A stretch of DNA of 64,000 nucleotides. Origin: Rhizobium pisi (GTDB lineage: Bacteria; Pseudomonadota; Alphaproteobacteria; Rhizobiales; Rhizobiaceae). This document shows positions 16,706 through 25,193 of this stretch, one piece after another. Made by a program: the position numbers and the translations under genes. The notes under the pieces are model-generated. The model was given only the letters and a program-made list of their open reading frames with translations. It was not told the origin of the DNA and ran no database searches. Each line of letters opens with the position of its first letter. The first letter of the stretch is position 1. The stretch spans positions 116,349-180,348 of the forward strand of contig NZ_RJJT01000014.1 in NCBI RefSeq assembly GCF_003938655.1, written 5' to 3'.

Positions 16706-18018
16706 CCATGGGCGAGGGGATCGCTCAGCCTGAGGACCAGCGCTTCATGGCCGCCGCGATCCGTCTGTCGCGATGGCACACGGGCCGGACTGCCACCAAT
16801 CCATCCGTTGGCTGTGTTATCGTTCGCGATGGCGTCATCGTCGGCAGGGCCGTGACCGCACTCGGCGGACGCCCTCATGCCGAGCCCCAGGCGCTTGCCG
16901 AAGCCGGTGAACTCGCCCGTGGTGCCGCGGCCTATGTCACGCTCGAACCCTGTTCGCATCACGGCAAGACGCCGCCCTGCGCCGAGGCCTTGATTGCCTA
17001 CGGCGTCTCCCGCGTCGTTATCAGTGTGACCGATCCCGATATCAGGGTTTCCGGCCGAGGCATTTCCATGCTGCGCGACGCTGGCATCGAGGTAACGACG
17101 GGTGTGCTGGAAGAAGAGGGCAGGCGCTCGCTCGCCGGCTACCTCACCCGCCAGACGAAGAACCGCCCTTATGTGACTCTCAAGCTTGCTGTTTCGGCTG
17201 ACGGCATGATCGGCCGCGAGGGCGCAGGGCAGGTGGCGATCACAGGCCCGCAGGCCCGCGCCCAGGTCCAAGCGCTACGCGCCGAAACGGACGCCATCCT
17301 GGTCGGCATCGGCACCGCAATCGCGGACGATCCGTTGCTGACGGTACGCACGCCGGGTCTCGAAGCCCAATCGCCGATCCGCATCGTGCTTGACCCCTTC
17401 CTTGCATTGCCGCTGACGAGCAAGTTGGTCGAAACGGCACGGGAAGTGCCGGTCATTGTTGTCGCCTGCGAGGAAGTATCGCCTTTGGCAGCGGATGCGG
17501 AGGGGTTACCCCCCTCTGTCCTGCCGGACATCTCCCCCACAAGGGGGGAGATCGGCAAGTGGCGTGCTCCGAATTCCCAAGCTCACTCGTCATCACCAGC
17601 AACGGAAGATGTAGAGCAGGGAGCTGTCCCCCAGCCAATCTCCCCCCTTGTGGGGGAGATGCCCGGCAGGGCAGAGGGGGGTACCTCACCCGCCGACATG
17701 GAATCTCGTAGGACTGCACTCGAAGCCGCCGGCGTCGAGATCGTCTACTGCAATCCCTATCACCCTGAAGTCCTGCTACCGGCGCTCGCCACACGCGGTA
17801 TTTCCTCGCTTCTCGTCGAGGGCGGCGCAAAGACGGCGCGGCTCTTTCTCGAAGCCGGCCTCGTGGATCGCATCCAGCTCTATCAATCGCCCATTGTCAT
17901 CGGCGAGGGAGGTATTGAATCCCCGCTTGATACAACCGACATACCATCCGGTTTTGCCCATCGGGGCACGTATGTATTCGGCGCTGATCGCCTGGACGAA
18001 TATGAAAGAGAGAATTGA
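16702..18018 (+). CDS. ribD: Bifunctional riboflavin deaminase/reductase with an in-frame palindromic insertion
   Basis: Catalyses the deamination and reduction steps after GTP cyclohydrolase II in riboflavin synthesis. The N-terminal cytidine-deaminase-like domain (about 1-150) has the zinc motif GGRPHAEPQALAEAG and LEPCSHHGKTPPCAEAL. The reductase domain starts near RPYVTLKLAVSADGMIG and ends with SLLVEGGAKTARLF. At 438 residues it is longer than the usual 360-400. The excess corresponds to a 177-bp repeat at 17507-17683, read in frame as about residues 269-327 and rich in Pro, Ser and Gly. The insertion lies in a surface-loop position between the VIVVACEE strand and ALEAAGVEIVY, so activity is probably kept. 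Overlaps nrdR by four bases and ribE by one. Confidence 0.93.
   Translation: MTMGEGIAQPEDQRFMAAAIRLSRWHTGRTATNPSVGCVIVRDGVIVGRAVTALGGRPHAEPQALAEAGELARGAAAYVTLEPCSHHGKTPPCAEALIAYGVSRVVISVTDPDIRVSGRGISMLRDAGIEVTTGVLEEEGRRSLAGYLTRQTKNRPYVTLKLAVSADGMIGREGAGQVAITGPQARAQVQALRAETDAILVGIGTAIADDPLLTVRTPGLEAQSPIRIVLDPFLALPLTSKLVETAREVPVIVVACEEVSPLAADAEGLPPSVLPDISPTRGEIGKWRAPNSQAHSSSPATEDVEQGAVPQPISPLVGEMPGRAEGGTSPADMESRRTALEAAGVEIVYCNPYHPEVLLPALATRGISSLLVEGGAKTARLFLEAGLVDRIQLYQSPIVIGEGGIESPLDTTDIPSGFAHRGTYVFGADRLDEYEREN
17507..17683. repeat. 177-bp MITE-like palindromic element inserted in ribD
   Basis: The first 49 bases (17507-17555) and the last 49 (17635-17683, reverse complement) match at 46 positions; mismatches are at offsets 13, 22 and 47. 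Each arm starts TACCCCCCTCTG and contains its own palindrome (ATCTCCCC...GGGGAGAT), so each arm can form a hairpin and the two arms can pair. The 79-base centre is unlike the arms. The length is a multiple of three (59 codons) and no stop arises in the ribD frame. No protein is encoded that could move it, so it would depend on a transposase elsewhere. Confidence 0.85.
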
Positions 18019-18638
18019 TGTTCACCGGAATTGTCACTGACATCGGTACGATCGAATCTGTTTCGCAGCTCAAGGAGGGCATCAAGCTCCGCGTTGCGAC
18101 GAATTACGACCCGGTGACCATCGATATGGGCGCGTCCATTTCCCATTCCGGCATCTGCCTCACAGTAACCGGCCTGCCGCAGGACGGCAGCAACGGCCGC
18201 TGGTTCGAAGTCGAGGCTTGGGAAGAGGCGCTGCGGCTGACGACGATCGGCACCTGGCGGGAAGGCAGCCGCGTCAATCTCGAACGGTCGCTGAAGGTCG
18301 GCGACGAGCTCGGCGGCCACATCGTTTCCGGCCATGTCGACGGCAAGGCAGAAATTCTCTCGGTGACATCGGAGGGCGACGCTACGCGCTATCGCCTGCG
18401 TGCGCCGGAACATCTGGCGAAGTTTGTAGCGCCCAAGGGTTCGATAGCACTCGACGGCACCTCGCTGACCGTCAACGCCGTCGACGGCACCGATTTCGAC
18501 GTTCTGCTCATCCGCCATACGCTCGAAGTCACCACGTGGGGCGACCGCAAGGCCGGCGATTTCGTCAATTTCGAAGTCGATACCATGGCGCGTTATGCCG
18601 CCCGGCTCGCCGAATTTCCTACCGCAAAAACTGAATGA
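18018..18638 (+). CDS. ribE: Riboflavin synthase alpha subunit
   Basis: Dismutates two 6,7-dimethyl-8-ribityllumazine molecules to riboflavin. The 206-residue protein shows the two internal lumazine-binding repeats: MFTGIVTDIGTIESV with GASISHSGICLTVTG, and LGGHIVSGHVDGKAEI with LDGTSLTVNAVDG. The start ATG overlaps the ribD stop by one base (TGATG), so translation is coupled. Its last 20 bases overlap the 3' end of the convergent GNAT gene. Called ribC or ribE depending on species. Confidence 0.96.
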   Translation: MFTGIVTDIGTIESVSQLKEGIKLRVATNYDPVTIDMGASISHSGICLTVTGLPQDGSNGRWFEVEAWEEALRLTTIGTWREGSRVNLERSLKVGDELGGHIVSGHVDGKAEILSVTSEGDATRYRLRAPEHLAKFVAPKGSIALDGTSLTVNAVDGTDFDVLLIRHTLEVTTWGDRKAGDFVNFEVDTMARYAARLAEFPTAKTE

Positions 18639-19134
18639 TCGCGCCGTTATATTCCGTACGCGCCGTTTCGCGGAAGCCGAGTTTGGCTGCGACCCTGAGC
18701 GAGGGGTGGTTCTCAGGGCTGATGATGCAGGTCATCGGCCTCCCCGGAAAATGCGCTTCCGCCCAGCCGATCAGGGCGGTCAGCGCCTCGGTGGCATAAC
18801 CGCGGCCATGCGCCGAGGGCATCAGCGCCCAGCCGAGTTCCATCGTCCCCTCGATCGACGGCTCCATCTCGCGTCGGGCTTCCAGGAAGCCCGCTTCGCC
18901 GATGAATTGGCCGCTGTCCTTTTCCACGATCGCGAGAAAGCCGAAGCCCATATGGTGCCACATGCCGGCAATGCGCAGCATGCGGCTCCAGCTCTGCTCG
19001 CGTGTCGACGGCGCACCGGTGATGAAGCGAACGACGTCCTCATCCGCCCACAGCGCCGCATGCGCCGAAAAATCATCGAGGCGGTGAGGGCGAAGCGTCA
19101 GCCGCTCCGTTTCAAGTGTTGGAATGTCGGTCAT
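18619..19134 (-). CDS. GNAT family N-acetyltransferase (RimJ/RimL type)
   Basis: A 171-residue acetyltransferase of the RimJ/RimL subgroup: TLETERLTLRPHRLDDFSAH at the start, the acetyl-CoA loop MPSAHGRGYATEAL and the typical SPENHPSLRVAAKLGFRE near the end. Such proteins acetylate ribosomal-protein N-termini or small molecules; the substrate is unknown. ATG 19134 (MTDIPTLETERL) fits the family best. It is 26 bases downstream of the cupin gene and probably in one operon with it; it converges on ribE with a 20-base overlap. Confidence 0.88.
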   Translation of the reverse strand: MTDIPTLETERLTLRPHRLDDFSAHAALWADEDVVRFITGAPSTREQSWSRMLRIAGMWHHMGFGFLAIVEKDSGQFIGEAGFLEARREMEPSIEGTMELGWALMPSAHGRGYATEALTALIGWAEAHFPGRPMTCIISPENHPSLRVAAKLGFRETARTEYNGAIIQFLR

Positions 19135-19160
19135 ATCGGATACCTTCGGAGACCGAGCCA

Positions 19161-19664
19161 TTAAACGCCGGGCTCGCCGTCCCAATAGTCGAGATCGCTT
19201 TCCGGCCGTCCAATATGGCGGAAGCGCCTGGGCTTCACACCGTCCCTGTTCGTTTTGGCAAGAAACTTTCCGGAGTCGGGATATTCGACGATCTCCGTCT
19301 TCGCCATCGTCGAAATGCCGAGATAGATAAGCGTCGCTGTGCCGGTGTTGATGATCTGATGCGCCGTTTCCGGTCCGCCGGCCGGTGCGCCGAGCACGTC
19401 GCCCGGCTTGATCGCATGGCGTTCGTCTCCGAAGCGATATTCGCCGGCGCCCGAGATCACGTAAAAAAGCTCGTCCTCGACATGGTGGTTGTGGAAGGGG
19501 CAGCTCGATTTGCCCGGCGGCACCTCGTTGTAGCTGATGCCGAGGCCGGCGAGGCCCAAAAGCGCGCCGAACGAGATGTCGGCGCTTTCATAGAACTCGC
19601 CCTGTTTCCAGTGGTCGAGCTTGAGATCGGCGATATTGATCGCCGCTTTTGCTTCCGTCGCCAT
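19161..19664 (-). CDS. Cupin domain protein
   Basis: A 167-residue single-domain cupin. The metal-binding motif 1 is seen as CPFHNHHVEDELFYVISGAGE and motif 2 as PGDVLGAPAGGPETAHQIIN. The C-terminal YPDSGKF and GVKPRRF stretches are conserved in a group of uncharacterised cupins. It likely binds a divalent metal through His and Glu residues; substrate unknown. AGGAG precedes the ATG. Probably co-transcribed with the GNAT gene downstream. Confidence 0.85.
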   Translation of the reverse strand: MATEAKAAINIADLKLDHWKQGEFYESADISFGALLGLAGLGISYNEVPPGKSSCPFHNHHVEDELFYVISGAGEYRFGDERHAIKPGDVLGAPAGGPETAHQIINTGTATLIYLGISTMAKTEIVEYPDSGKFLAKTNRDGVKPRRFRHIGRPESDLDYWDGEPGV

Positions 19665-19736
19665 GATGCTCTCCTGTTGCAGGAGGAGAAACTATCATCA
19701 CGGGGAAAAAATCAATGGCTTTCCGGAAGATACCTC

Positions 19737-19767
19737 GCATGGGCGGAGAGGAGACCGCCGCCCATGC
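19737..19767 (-). terminator. Hairpin downstream of the 119-residue secreted-protein gene
   Basis: A perfect 10-base stem, GCATGGGCGG (19737-19746) with CCGCCCATGC (19758-19767), 35 bases after the stop of the minus-strand gene at 19802. The following minus-strand sequence is only moderately T-rich, so the call is tentative. Confidence 0.5.
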
Positions 19768-19801
19768 TTGGAGCGTCGCGCCGTGACTTTCGGTGAAGCC
19801 G

Positions 19802-20161
19802 TCAGCGGACGTAGAAAGTCAGGCTTCCGTCCGCCGCCTGTTCGGCATTGACGATATTGCGGACATCGACGCCTTCGTTGTTGAGCCGGTGGGCAAGCGA
19901 CTTGTTGGCGTCGATCGAGGCCTGGATGCCGCGAATGGCCTGGCCGGAACGCTGCGGCGCCGAGCGCGGGCCGGTCGTCTCGTCGTCGAGATTGCGCCAG
20001 TTGTAGACCTGCTCGACATTGAAATCATTGCCTTGGAAGGTCCGGAGCGTCTGCTCGATGCCCTGGTCGGTATTCATCCCCAGGCTTTCGGCCCGGCTGA
20101 CGCCTGTGAATGCGAGGGAGGAGAGGGCTGCGGCGACGGTGATTGTGACAACGCGGTTCAT
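19802..20161 (-). CDS. Small secreted protein of unknown function
   Basis: A 119-residue protein with a Sec signal peptide (MNRVVTITVAAALSSLAFTGVSRA). The mature part of about 95 residues is polar, with QGIEQTLRTFQGNDFNVEQV and DANKSLAHRLNNEGVDVRNIV. No known domain was recognised. It resembles short periplasmic proteins that are common and uncharacterised in rhizobia. A terminator-like hairpin follows the stop. Confidence 0.75.
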   Translation of the reverse strand: MNRVVTITVAAALSSLAFTGVSRAESLGMNTDQGIEQTLRTFQGNDFNVEQVYNWRNLDDETTGPRSAPQRSGQAIRGIQASIDANKSLAHRLNNEGVDVRNIVNAEQAADGSLTFYVR

Positions 20162-20507
20162 GATTGTATCCTTTCATCTGCTATGACGGTCAGCTGTCGT
20201 TGCAGGGGATCGTCTGCGTCACCATATCGAATTGGCGCTACGCCCTTCGCGATTCAATGGCTTAAGCCACTGAAAATCAATTAAAAATTGTTCATGAAAA
20301 CTGCCTTTGAATTGCCGTTTTCAAGGCATCGGGCAAAGCCGGTTCTGAGCGCTTGCCCGGCAGTGCATGGCGCGCTCCGCTATCCCTTTGCGGATATTTC
20401 CTCTTTCCGTGTTGCGGCATCCGGCGAAATTGCTTGCCATTCGCACGAAGGCGTGTTTTGACCGCGGCCTGCCGAGTGGAAAATGCCCCACCAACCGAAG
20501 GTGAACC
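20162..20507. other. Intergenic region upstream of ribH
   Basis: 346 bases between the divergent small secreted-protein gene and ribH. The right part should hold the ribH-nusB promoter. I looked for an FMN riboswitch, known before some ribH genes, and saw no FMN-box-like sequence. Nothing else stands out. Confidence 0.5.
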
Positions 20508-20963
20508 ATGCCAAGAGAGACCGCTCCCCATATTTTGATCGTTGAGGCCCGCTTCTACGACGACATGGCCGACGCCCTGCTCGAAGGCGCGACCTTTGCG
20601 CTTGATCAAGCCGGCGCCACCTACGAAGTCATTACCGTTCCCGGTGCGCTGGAAATTCCGGCTGCGATTGCCATGTCGCTCGATGGAGACGACAATGGCG
20701 GCACGCATTATGACGGCTATGTCGCCCTCGGCATGGTCATCCGCGGCGAGACCTATCACTTCGATATCGTATCGAACGAATCCTCGCGCGCTTTGATGGA
20801 TCTCGCGGTCAGCGAGTCCCTTGCCATCGGCAACGGCATCCTGACCGTGGAAAACGACGAACAGGCCTGGGCGCGCGCACGCCGCTCGGACAAGGACAAG
20901 GGCGGATTTGCCGCTCGCGCAGCTCTGACGATGATCGGGCTGAAGCAGAAACTGGGTGCATAA
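20508..20963 (+). CDS. ribH: 6,7-dimethyl-8-ribityllumazine synthase
   Basis: Joins the ribityl-aminopyrimidine to dihydroxybutanone phosphate to make lumazine, the substrate of RibE. It is 151 residues with HILIVEARFYDDMADALLEGA, the substrate loop VPGALEIPAAIA, the phosphate-binding GMVIRGETYHFDIVSNE (catalytic His) and NGILTVENDEQAWAR. The NusB gene follows 3 bases later, the usual ribH-nusB order. It is separated from ribD-ribE by about 1.9 kb of minus-strand genes. Rhizobiales often have a second paralogue elsewhere. Confidence 0.95.
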   Translation: MPRETAPHILIVEARFYDDMADALLEGATFALDQAGATYEVITVPGALEIPAAIAMSLDGDDNGGTHYDGYVALGMVIRGETYHFDIVSNESSRALMDLAVSESLAIGNGILTVENDEQAWARARRSDKDKGGFAARAALTMIGLKQKLGA

Positions 20964-20966
20964 CGA

Positions 20967-21449
20967 ATGAACGACGACAAGACGGATCGGCCGGTCAAGA
21001 CTGCGAACCAGCGGGGCGCTGCCCGCCTTGCTGCGGTCCAGGCGCTTTATCAGATGGATATCGGCGGCACCGGCGTTCTGGAAATCGTGGCCGAATACGA
21101 GGCTCACCGCCTCGGGCAGGAACTCGACGGCGCGACCTATCTGAAGGCCGATGCCGCCTGGTTCCGGTCCATCGTCGCCGGTGTCGTGCGCGATCAGGTC
21201 CGCCTCGATCCGCTGATCGCCTCAGCGCTGCAGGACGATTGGGCGTTGTCGCGCCTCGACAGCACCGTACGCGCCATCCTGCGCGCCGGCGTCTTCGAAC
21301 TTACCGACCGCAAGGACGTTCCGGTGGCGGTCATCGTCACCGAATATGTCGAGATCGCCCAGGCCTTCTTCGACGACGACGAGCCGAAACTCGTCAACGC
21401 CGTGCTCGACCGCATCGCAAAGCAGGTCCGCGGCGAGACGAAGAAGTAG
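20967..21449 (+). CDS. nusB: Transcription antitermination factor NusB
   Basis: A 160-residue all-helical RNA-binding protein that with NusE binds boxA RNA in rRNA leader antitermination. Typical segments are NQRGAARLAAVQALYQMDIGG at the start and ILRAGVFELTDRKDVPVAVI; VTEYVEIAQAFFDDDEPKLV near the end. It is translated right after ribH. Confidence 0.95.
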   Translation: MNDDKTDRPVKTANQRGAARLAAVQALYQMDIGGTGVLEIVAEYEAHRLGQELDGATYLKADAAWFRSIVAGVVRDQVRLDPLIASALQDDWALSRLDSTVRAILRAGVFELTDRKDVPVAVIVTEYVEIAQAFFDDDEPKLVNAVLDRIAKQVRGETKK

Positions 21450-21645
21450 CTCTTTAGCCGCCAAACAACCTCCTGTCTCTTTCTTCGCACTGCAACGGTT
21501 TTCGCCCGTTGCGGTCTTGACGCCACGTGATCGACCACGCAATCTCCGCACCGCTGAGTGTGGCGTTTCTGTGGAGAGGAAGGCGATTCGGCGGCGTTTC
21601 TGCCGGAGAAGGAGTGAGCTCCGGCCTATGGGAGGAAAGAGCGAA

Positions 21646-23784
21646 ATGACGATCCTTTTATGCGTAATCGCATGCGGTCTGCTCTCGGTGGTCTATGCCG
21701 CCTGGGCGACCCGGTCGGTGCTTGCAGCCGATCAGGGCAACAGCCGCATGCAGGAGATCGCGGGTTATATCCGCGAAGGCGCTCAGGCCTATCTGACCCG
21801 CCAGTACAAAACCATTGCCATTGTTGGCGTCGTTGTTTTCATCGCGGCCTGGCTGCTTCTTTCCGCCACGGCCGCCGTCGGTTTCCTGATCGGCGCCGTA
21901 CTATCAGGCGCTGCCGGTTTCATCGGCATGCACGTCTCCGTCCGTGCCAACGTGCGCACCGCCCAGGCGGCTTCCGCTAGCCTTTCAGCCGGCCTCGACA
22001 TCGCCTTCAAGTCAGGCGCCATCACCGGCATGCTGGTGGCTGGCCTCGCGCTGCTCGGCGTCTCCATCTACTACACAGTTTTGACCGTCGGGCTCGGGCA
22101 TGAGACCGGCTCGCGCGAAGTCATTGATGCGCTGGTGGCGCTCGGCTTCGGCGCTTCGCTGATCTCGATCTTCGCCCGTCTCGGCGGCGGCATCTTCACC
22201 AAGGGCGCCGATGTCGGCGGCGATCTCGTCGGCAAGGTGGAAGCCGGCATTCCCGAAGACGATCCGCGCAATCCGGCAACGATTGCCGACAACGTCGGCG
22301 ACAATGTCGGCGACTGCGCCGGTATGGCAGCGGATCTTTTCGAGACCTATGCGGTCTCGGTCGTCGCCACCATGGTTCTCGCCGCGATCTTCTTCGCCGG
22401 GGCGCCGATCCTCCAGTCTGCCATGGTTTATCCGCTGGCAATCTGCGGCGCCTGCATCATCACCTCGATCATCGGGACCTTCTTCGTCAAACTCGGCTCG
22501 AACGGCTCGATCATGGGTGCCCTCTACAAGGGCCTCATCGTCACCGGCCTGTTGTCGATCGTCGGCCTCGGTGCTGCCACCTCGCTCACGATCGGCTGGG
22601 GATCGATCGGCTCCGTCGGTGGCGTCGATATCTCGGGCGCGCACCTCTTCTTCTGCGGCGTCATCGGCCTCGTCGTCACTGCGCTGATCGTGGTGATCAC
22701 CGAATATTATACCGGCACGGGCAAGCGCCCGGTCGTCTCGATCGCCCAGGCTTCGGTCACCGGTCACGGCACCAATGTCATCCAGGGCCTCGCCGTGTCG
22801 CTGGAATCGACGGCATTGCCGGCGATCGTCATCGTTGGCGGCATTCTCGCCACCTACCAGCTCGGCGGCTTGTTTGGCACCGGCATTGCGGTCACGGCGA
22901 TGTTGGGCATAGCCGGGATGATCGTCGCGCTCGACGCTTTCGGACCGGTGACGGACAATGCGGGCGGTATCGCCGAAATGTCGCATCTGCCGCCGGAGGT
23001 ACGCAAATCCACCGATGCGCTCGACGCAGTCGGCAATACGACCAAGGCCGTCACCAAGGGCTACGCCATCGGTTCCGCTGGTCTCGGCGCACTGGTTCTC
23101 TTTGCCGCCTACTCCTACGACCTCAAGTATTTTGCGGCGAATGGCGACAAGTTCCCTTATTTTGCCGGCATCGGCGAAATTTCCTTCGATCTTTCCAACC
23201 CCTACGTGGTGGCGGGATTGATCTTCGGAGGTCTCATCCCCTACCTATTCGGCGGCATTGCAATGACCGCCGTCGGCCGTGCGGCTGGCGCGATCGTCGA
23301 GGAAGTCCGCCGTCAGTTCAAGGCGAAGCCGGGCATCATGCTGGGCACGGAGAAGCCGGACTACGGCAAGGCCGTCGACCTTCTGACCAGGGCCGCCATC
23401 CGCGAGATGATCATCCCGTCGCTGCTACCGGTACTGGCGCCGATCGTTGTCTATTTCGGCGTGCTGCTGATCTCCGGTTCCAAGGCCTCGGCCTTCGCCG
23501 CCCTCGGCGCATCACTGCTCGGCGTCATCATCAACGGCCTCTTCGTCGCCATTTCGATGACATCGGGTGGCGGCGCCTGGGATAATGCCAAGAAGAGCTT
23601 CGAGGACGGTTTCGTCGACAAGGACGGCGTGCGTCACATGAAGGGCTCGGATGCGCACAAGGCCTCCGTCACCGGCGATACGGTCGGCGATCCCTACAAG
23701 GATACCGCCGGCCCCGCCGTCAATCCGGCGATCAAGATCACCAATATCGTGGCGCTGCTGTTGCTCGCCGTTCTCGCTGGTTGA
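21646..23784 (+). CDS. hppA: Membrane-bound proton-translocating pyrophosphatase, K+-independent
   Basis: A 712-residue, multi-spanning inner-membrane pump that couples PPi hydrolysis to proton export. The signature DVGGDLVGKVEAGIPEDDPR and the acidic DNVGDNVGDCAGMAADL motif bind Mg-PPi; a third acidic cluster is TVGDPYKDTAGPAVNPAIK. Lysine in VGNTTKAVTKG marks the K+-independent H+-PPase class (K+-dependent enzymes carry Ala there). ATG 21646 was chosen because GGAGGAAAG lies 8 bases upstream; other in-frame starts exist further left. A strong terminator follows. Confidence 0.95.
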   Translation: MTILLCVIACGLLSVVYAAWATRSVLAADQGNSRMQEIAGYIREGAQAYLTRQYKTIAIVGVVVFIAAWLLLSATAAVGFLIGAVLSGAAGFIGMHVSVRANVRTAQAASASLSAGLDIAFKSGAITGMLVAGLALLGVSIYYTVLTVGLGHETGSREVIDALVALGFGASLISIFARLGGGIFTKGADVGGDLVGKVEAGIPEDDPRNPATIADNVGDNVGDCAGMAADLFETYAVSVVATMVLAAIFFAGAPILQSAMVYPLAICGACIITSIIGTFFVKLGSNGSIMGALYKGLIVTGLLSIVGLGAATSLTIGWGSIGSVGGVDISGAHLFFCGVIGLVVTALIVVITEYYTGTGKRPVVSIAQASVTGHGTNVIQGLAVSLESTALPAIVIVGGILATYQLGGLFGTGIAVTAMLGIAGMIVALDAFGPVTDNAGGIAEMSHLPPEVRKSTDALDAVGNTTKAVTKGYAIGSAGLGALVLFAAYSYDLKYFAANGDKFPYFAGIGEISFDLSNPYVVAGLIFGGLIPYLFGGIAMTAVGRAAGAIVEEVRRQFKAKPGIMLGTEKPDYGKAVDLLTRAAIREMIIPSLLPVLAPIVVYFGVLLISGSKASAFAALGASLLGVIINGLFVAISMTSGGGAWDNAKKSFEDGFVDKDGVRHMKGSDAHKASVTGDTVGDPYKDTAGPAVNPAIKITNIVALLLLAVLAG

Positions 23785-23821
23785 TCCGTTCCACCCAGGC
23801 GCTGCGGTACCGCGACCATTA

Positions 23822-23854
23822 AAAAACCCGCCGGCGCGATCCGGCGGGTTTTTC
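23822..23854. terminator. Terminator between hppA and bamE
   Basis: AAAAACCCGCCGG (23822-23834) pairs perfectly with CCGGCGGGTTTTT (23841-23853) around a six-base loop. Both ends are A/T runs, so it should stop the convergent transcripts of hppA and bamE. Confidence 0.88.
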
Positions 23855-23871
23855 GTTGAAGACATTTCCGA

Positions 23872-24405
23872 TCAGCGCAGGCTGCTCGGATTCTGCGGCG
23901 TGCCGCCGGCGCCACCGCCGAACAGGCTGCGGGCAGCGCTCGCGGCGCTGCCGCCGGAGAGCATCTGCTGCAAGAAGGTGAGTTCTTTGCCGCCGGTCGG
24001 CGTGACGCGCGAGATCGTGTCGAACACCTTGCCGTCCTGCAGCGTATAGTTGGCACGGCGGTTGACGACGCCGTCCTTGTCGAAATAGACGGCCAGAATG
24101 CTCTGGTCGACGACCTTCAGTTTCTGGAAGGCGACGGCGCGTGTGCGCCGCTGTGAGATATAATAGAAGACTTCGCCGTCGAAAGTCGCCGTCGTCGACG
24201 GCGTGCCGAGCGACAGCAGCACCTGCTCGCGGCTGGACCCTTCCGGAACCAAGTTCAGCGACTGCTGGTCGACGATATAGCCACCGTTGAGCACCGTGCT
24301 CGTCTGGCAGCCCGAAAGAACTGATGTGGAGGCGATTATGAAGGCAATGGCCGCGCTGCTGAAGAATTTCATGTCAGACTTGAAATACCGTTTCTTCAAC
24401 GACAT
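23872..24405 (-). CDS. bamE: Outer-membrane assembly lipoprotein BamE (SmpA/OmlA)
   Basis: A lipoprotein subunit of the BAM complex that inserts beta-barrel proteins. The 177-residue frame has a lipobox (VLSGC) and the SmpA_OmlA domain with QQSLNLVPEGSSREQVLLSL and GEVFYYISQRRTRAVAF. The C-terminal third is Gly/Ser/Ala-rich. ATG 24405 has GGGAG 4 bases upstream; an alternative ATG at 24372 (MKFFSS) gives a more usual signal length but has no ribosome site. Divergent from the cytochrome bc1 chaperone gene. Confidence 0.9.
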   Translation of the reverse strand: MSLKKRYFKSDMKFFSSAAIAFIIASTSVLSGCQTSTVLNGGYIVDQQSLNLVPEGSSREQVLLSLGTPSTTATFDGEVFYYISQRRTRAVAFQKLKVVDQSILAVYFDKDGVVNRRANYTLQDGKVFDTISRVTPTGGKELTFLQQMLSGGSAASAARSLFGGGAGGTPQNPSSLR

Positions 24406-24648
24406 CTACTCCCTTGAGTGTCGATAGCAGCCGTTTGGGGCCTTACACGCTTTCCTCCTGCAAAACCATTGTGGCCATTCCGAGTCGGGTGTACCGAATT
24501 CGCTTCGCCGGCGTCTTGAGAGCGCCGTCCCGAAACTGGTCACGATCAGCATTGCAATTCGCGCCTGCTTCGGTAAACCAGCTTTCGAAATCATGCAACA
24601 AGGCCGGACGCCAGCCGGCGCGAAGAATGAGGCATTTCCGGAAAAAAC

Positions 24649-25182
24649 ATGATCTTCGGGCTGTTTCGCAAGAAAAACAACAATCAGGCGATCGTCGACA
24701 GGCAATATGCCGCGCTGACGGCCGCCGCGCGCGTGCCTGATCTCTATGAGCGGTTGAATGTGCCGGACACGGTCATGGGTCGTTTCGAGATGCTGTCGAT
24801 CGCCATGATTCTGTTTTTTCGCCGCACACGCGCCTCCGCCGTAAGCGGCCAGGAGATCGCCCAGGAGATCGTCGACGCCTTCTTCCAGGATATTGACTAT
24901 TCGATTCGCGAGCTCGGCATCGGCGACAACAGTGTGCCGAAGCGCATGAAAAAGCTCGCCGGCATGTTTTACGGCCGGCTCGAAGCCTATTCGAAGGCGA
25001 TGGACGCGGGCGACGCCGAGGCGCTTGCTCTTGCCCTTGAGCGCAATATTTACCCCGAAACCGCGACGCCGGCCGATATGTCCGGCCTCGCCGGTTGGAT
25101 GGTGGCTGCGGAATCCCATCTCTCGGCTGTTCCGGAAGAGGTGATTGCCACCGGTTCGGCAACGCTCCCGCCTGTTGCCTGA
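24649..25182 (+). CDS. Ubiquinol-cytochrome c chaperone family protein (CBP3-like)
   Basis: A 177-residue protein of the ubiquinol-cytochrome c chaperone family, related to mitochondrial CBP3, which helps cytochrome b maturation in the bc1 complex. Typical stretches are RFEMLSIAMILFFRRTR, QEIVDAFFQDIDYSIRELGIG and the KRMKKLAGMFYGRLEAY helix. It lies 11 bases upstream of the YceD gene, an arrangement common in alphaproteobacteria. Confidence 0.88.
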   Translation: MIFGLFRKKNNNQAIVDRQYAALTAAARVPDLYERLNVPDTVMGRFEMLSIAMILFFRRTRASAVSGQEIAQEIVDAFFQDIDYSIRELGIGDNSVPKRMKKLAGMFYGRLEAYSKAMDAGDAEALALALERNIYPETATPADMSGLAGWMVAAESHLSAVPEEVIATGSATLPPVA

Positions 25183-25193
25183 AGGAGGATGCA

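Noticed and set aside
16702..18018. ribD as a pseudogene because of the inserted repeat
   Set aside because: The frame stays open through the element, and both catalytic domains and the overlaps with nrdR and ribE are intact.
20162..20507. FMN riboswitch before ribH
   Set aside because: No FMN-box-like sequence or conserved multi-hairpin pattern could be seen.
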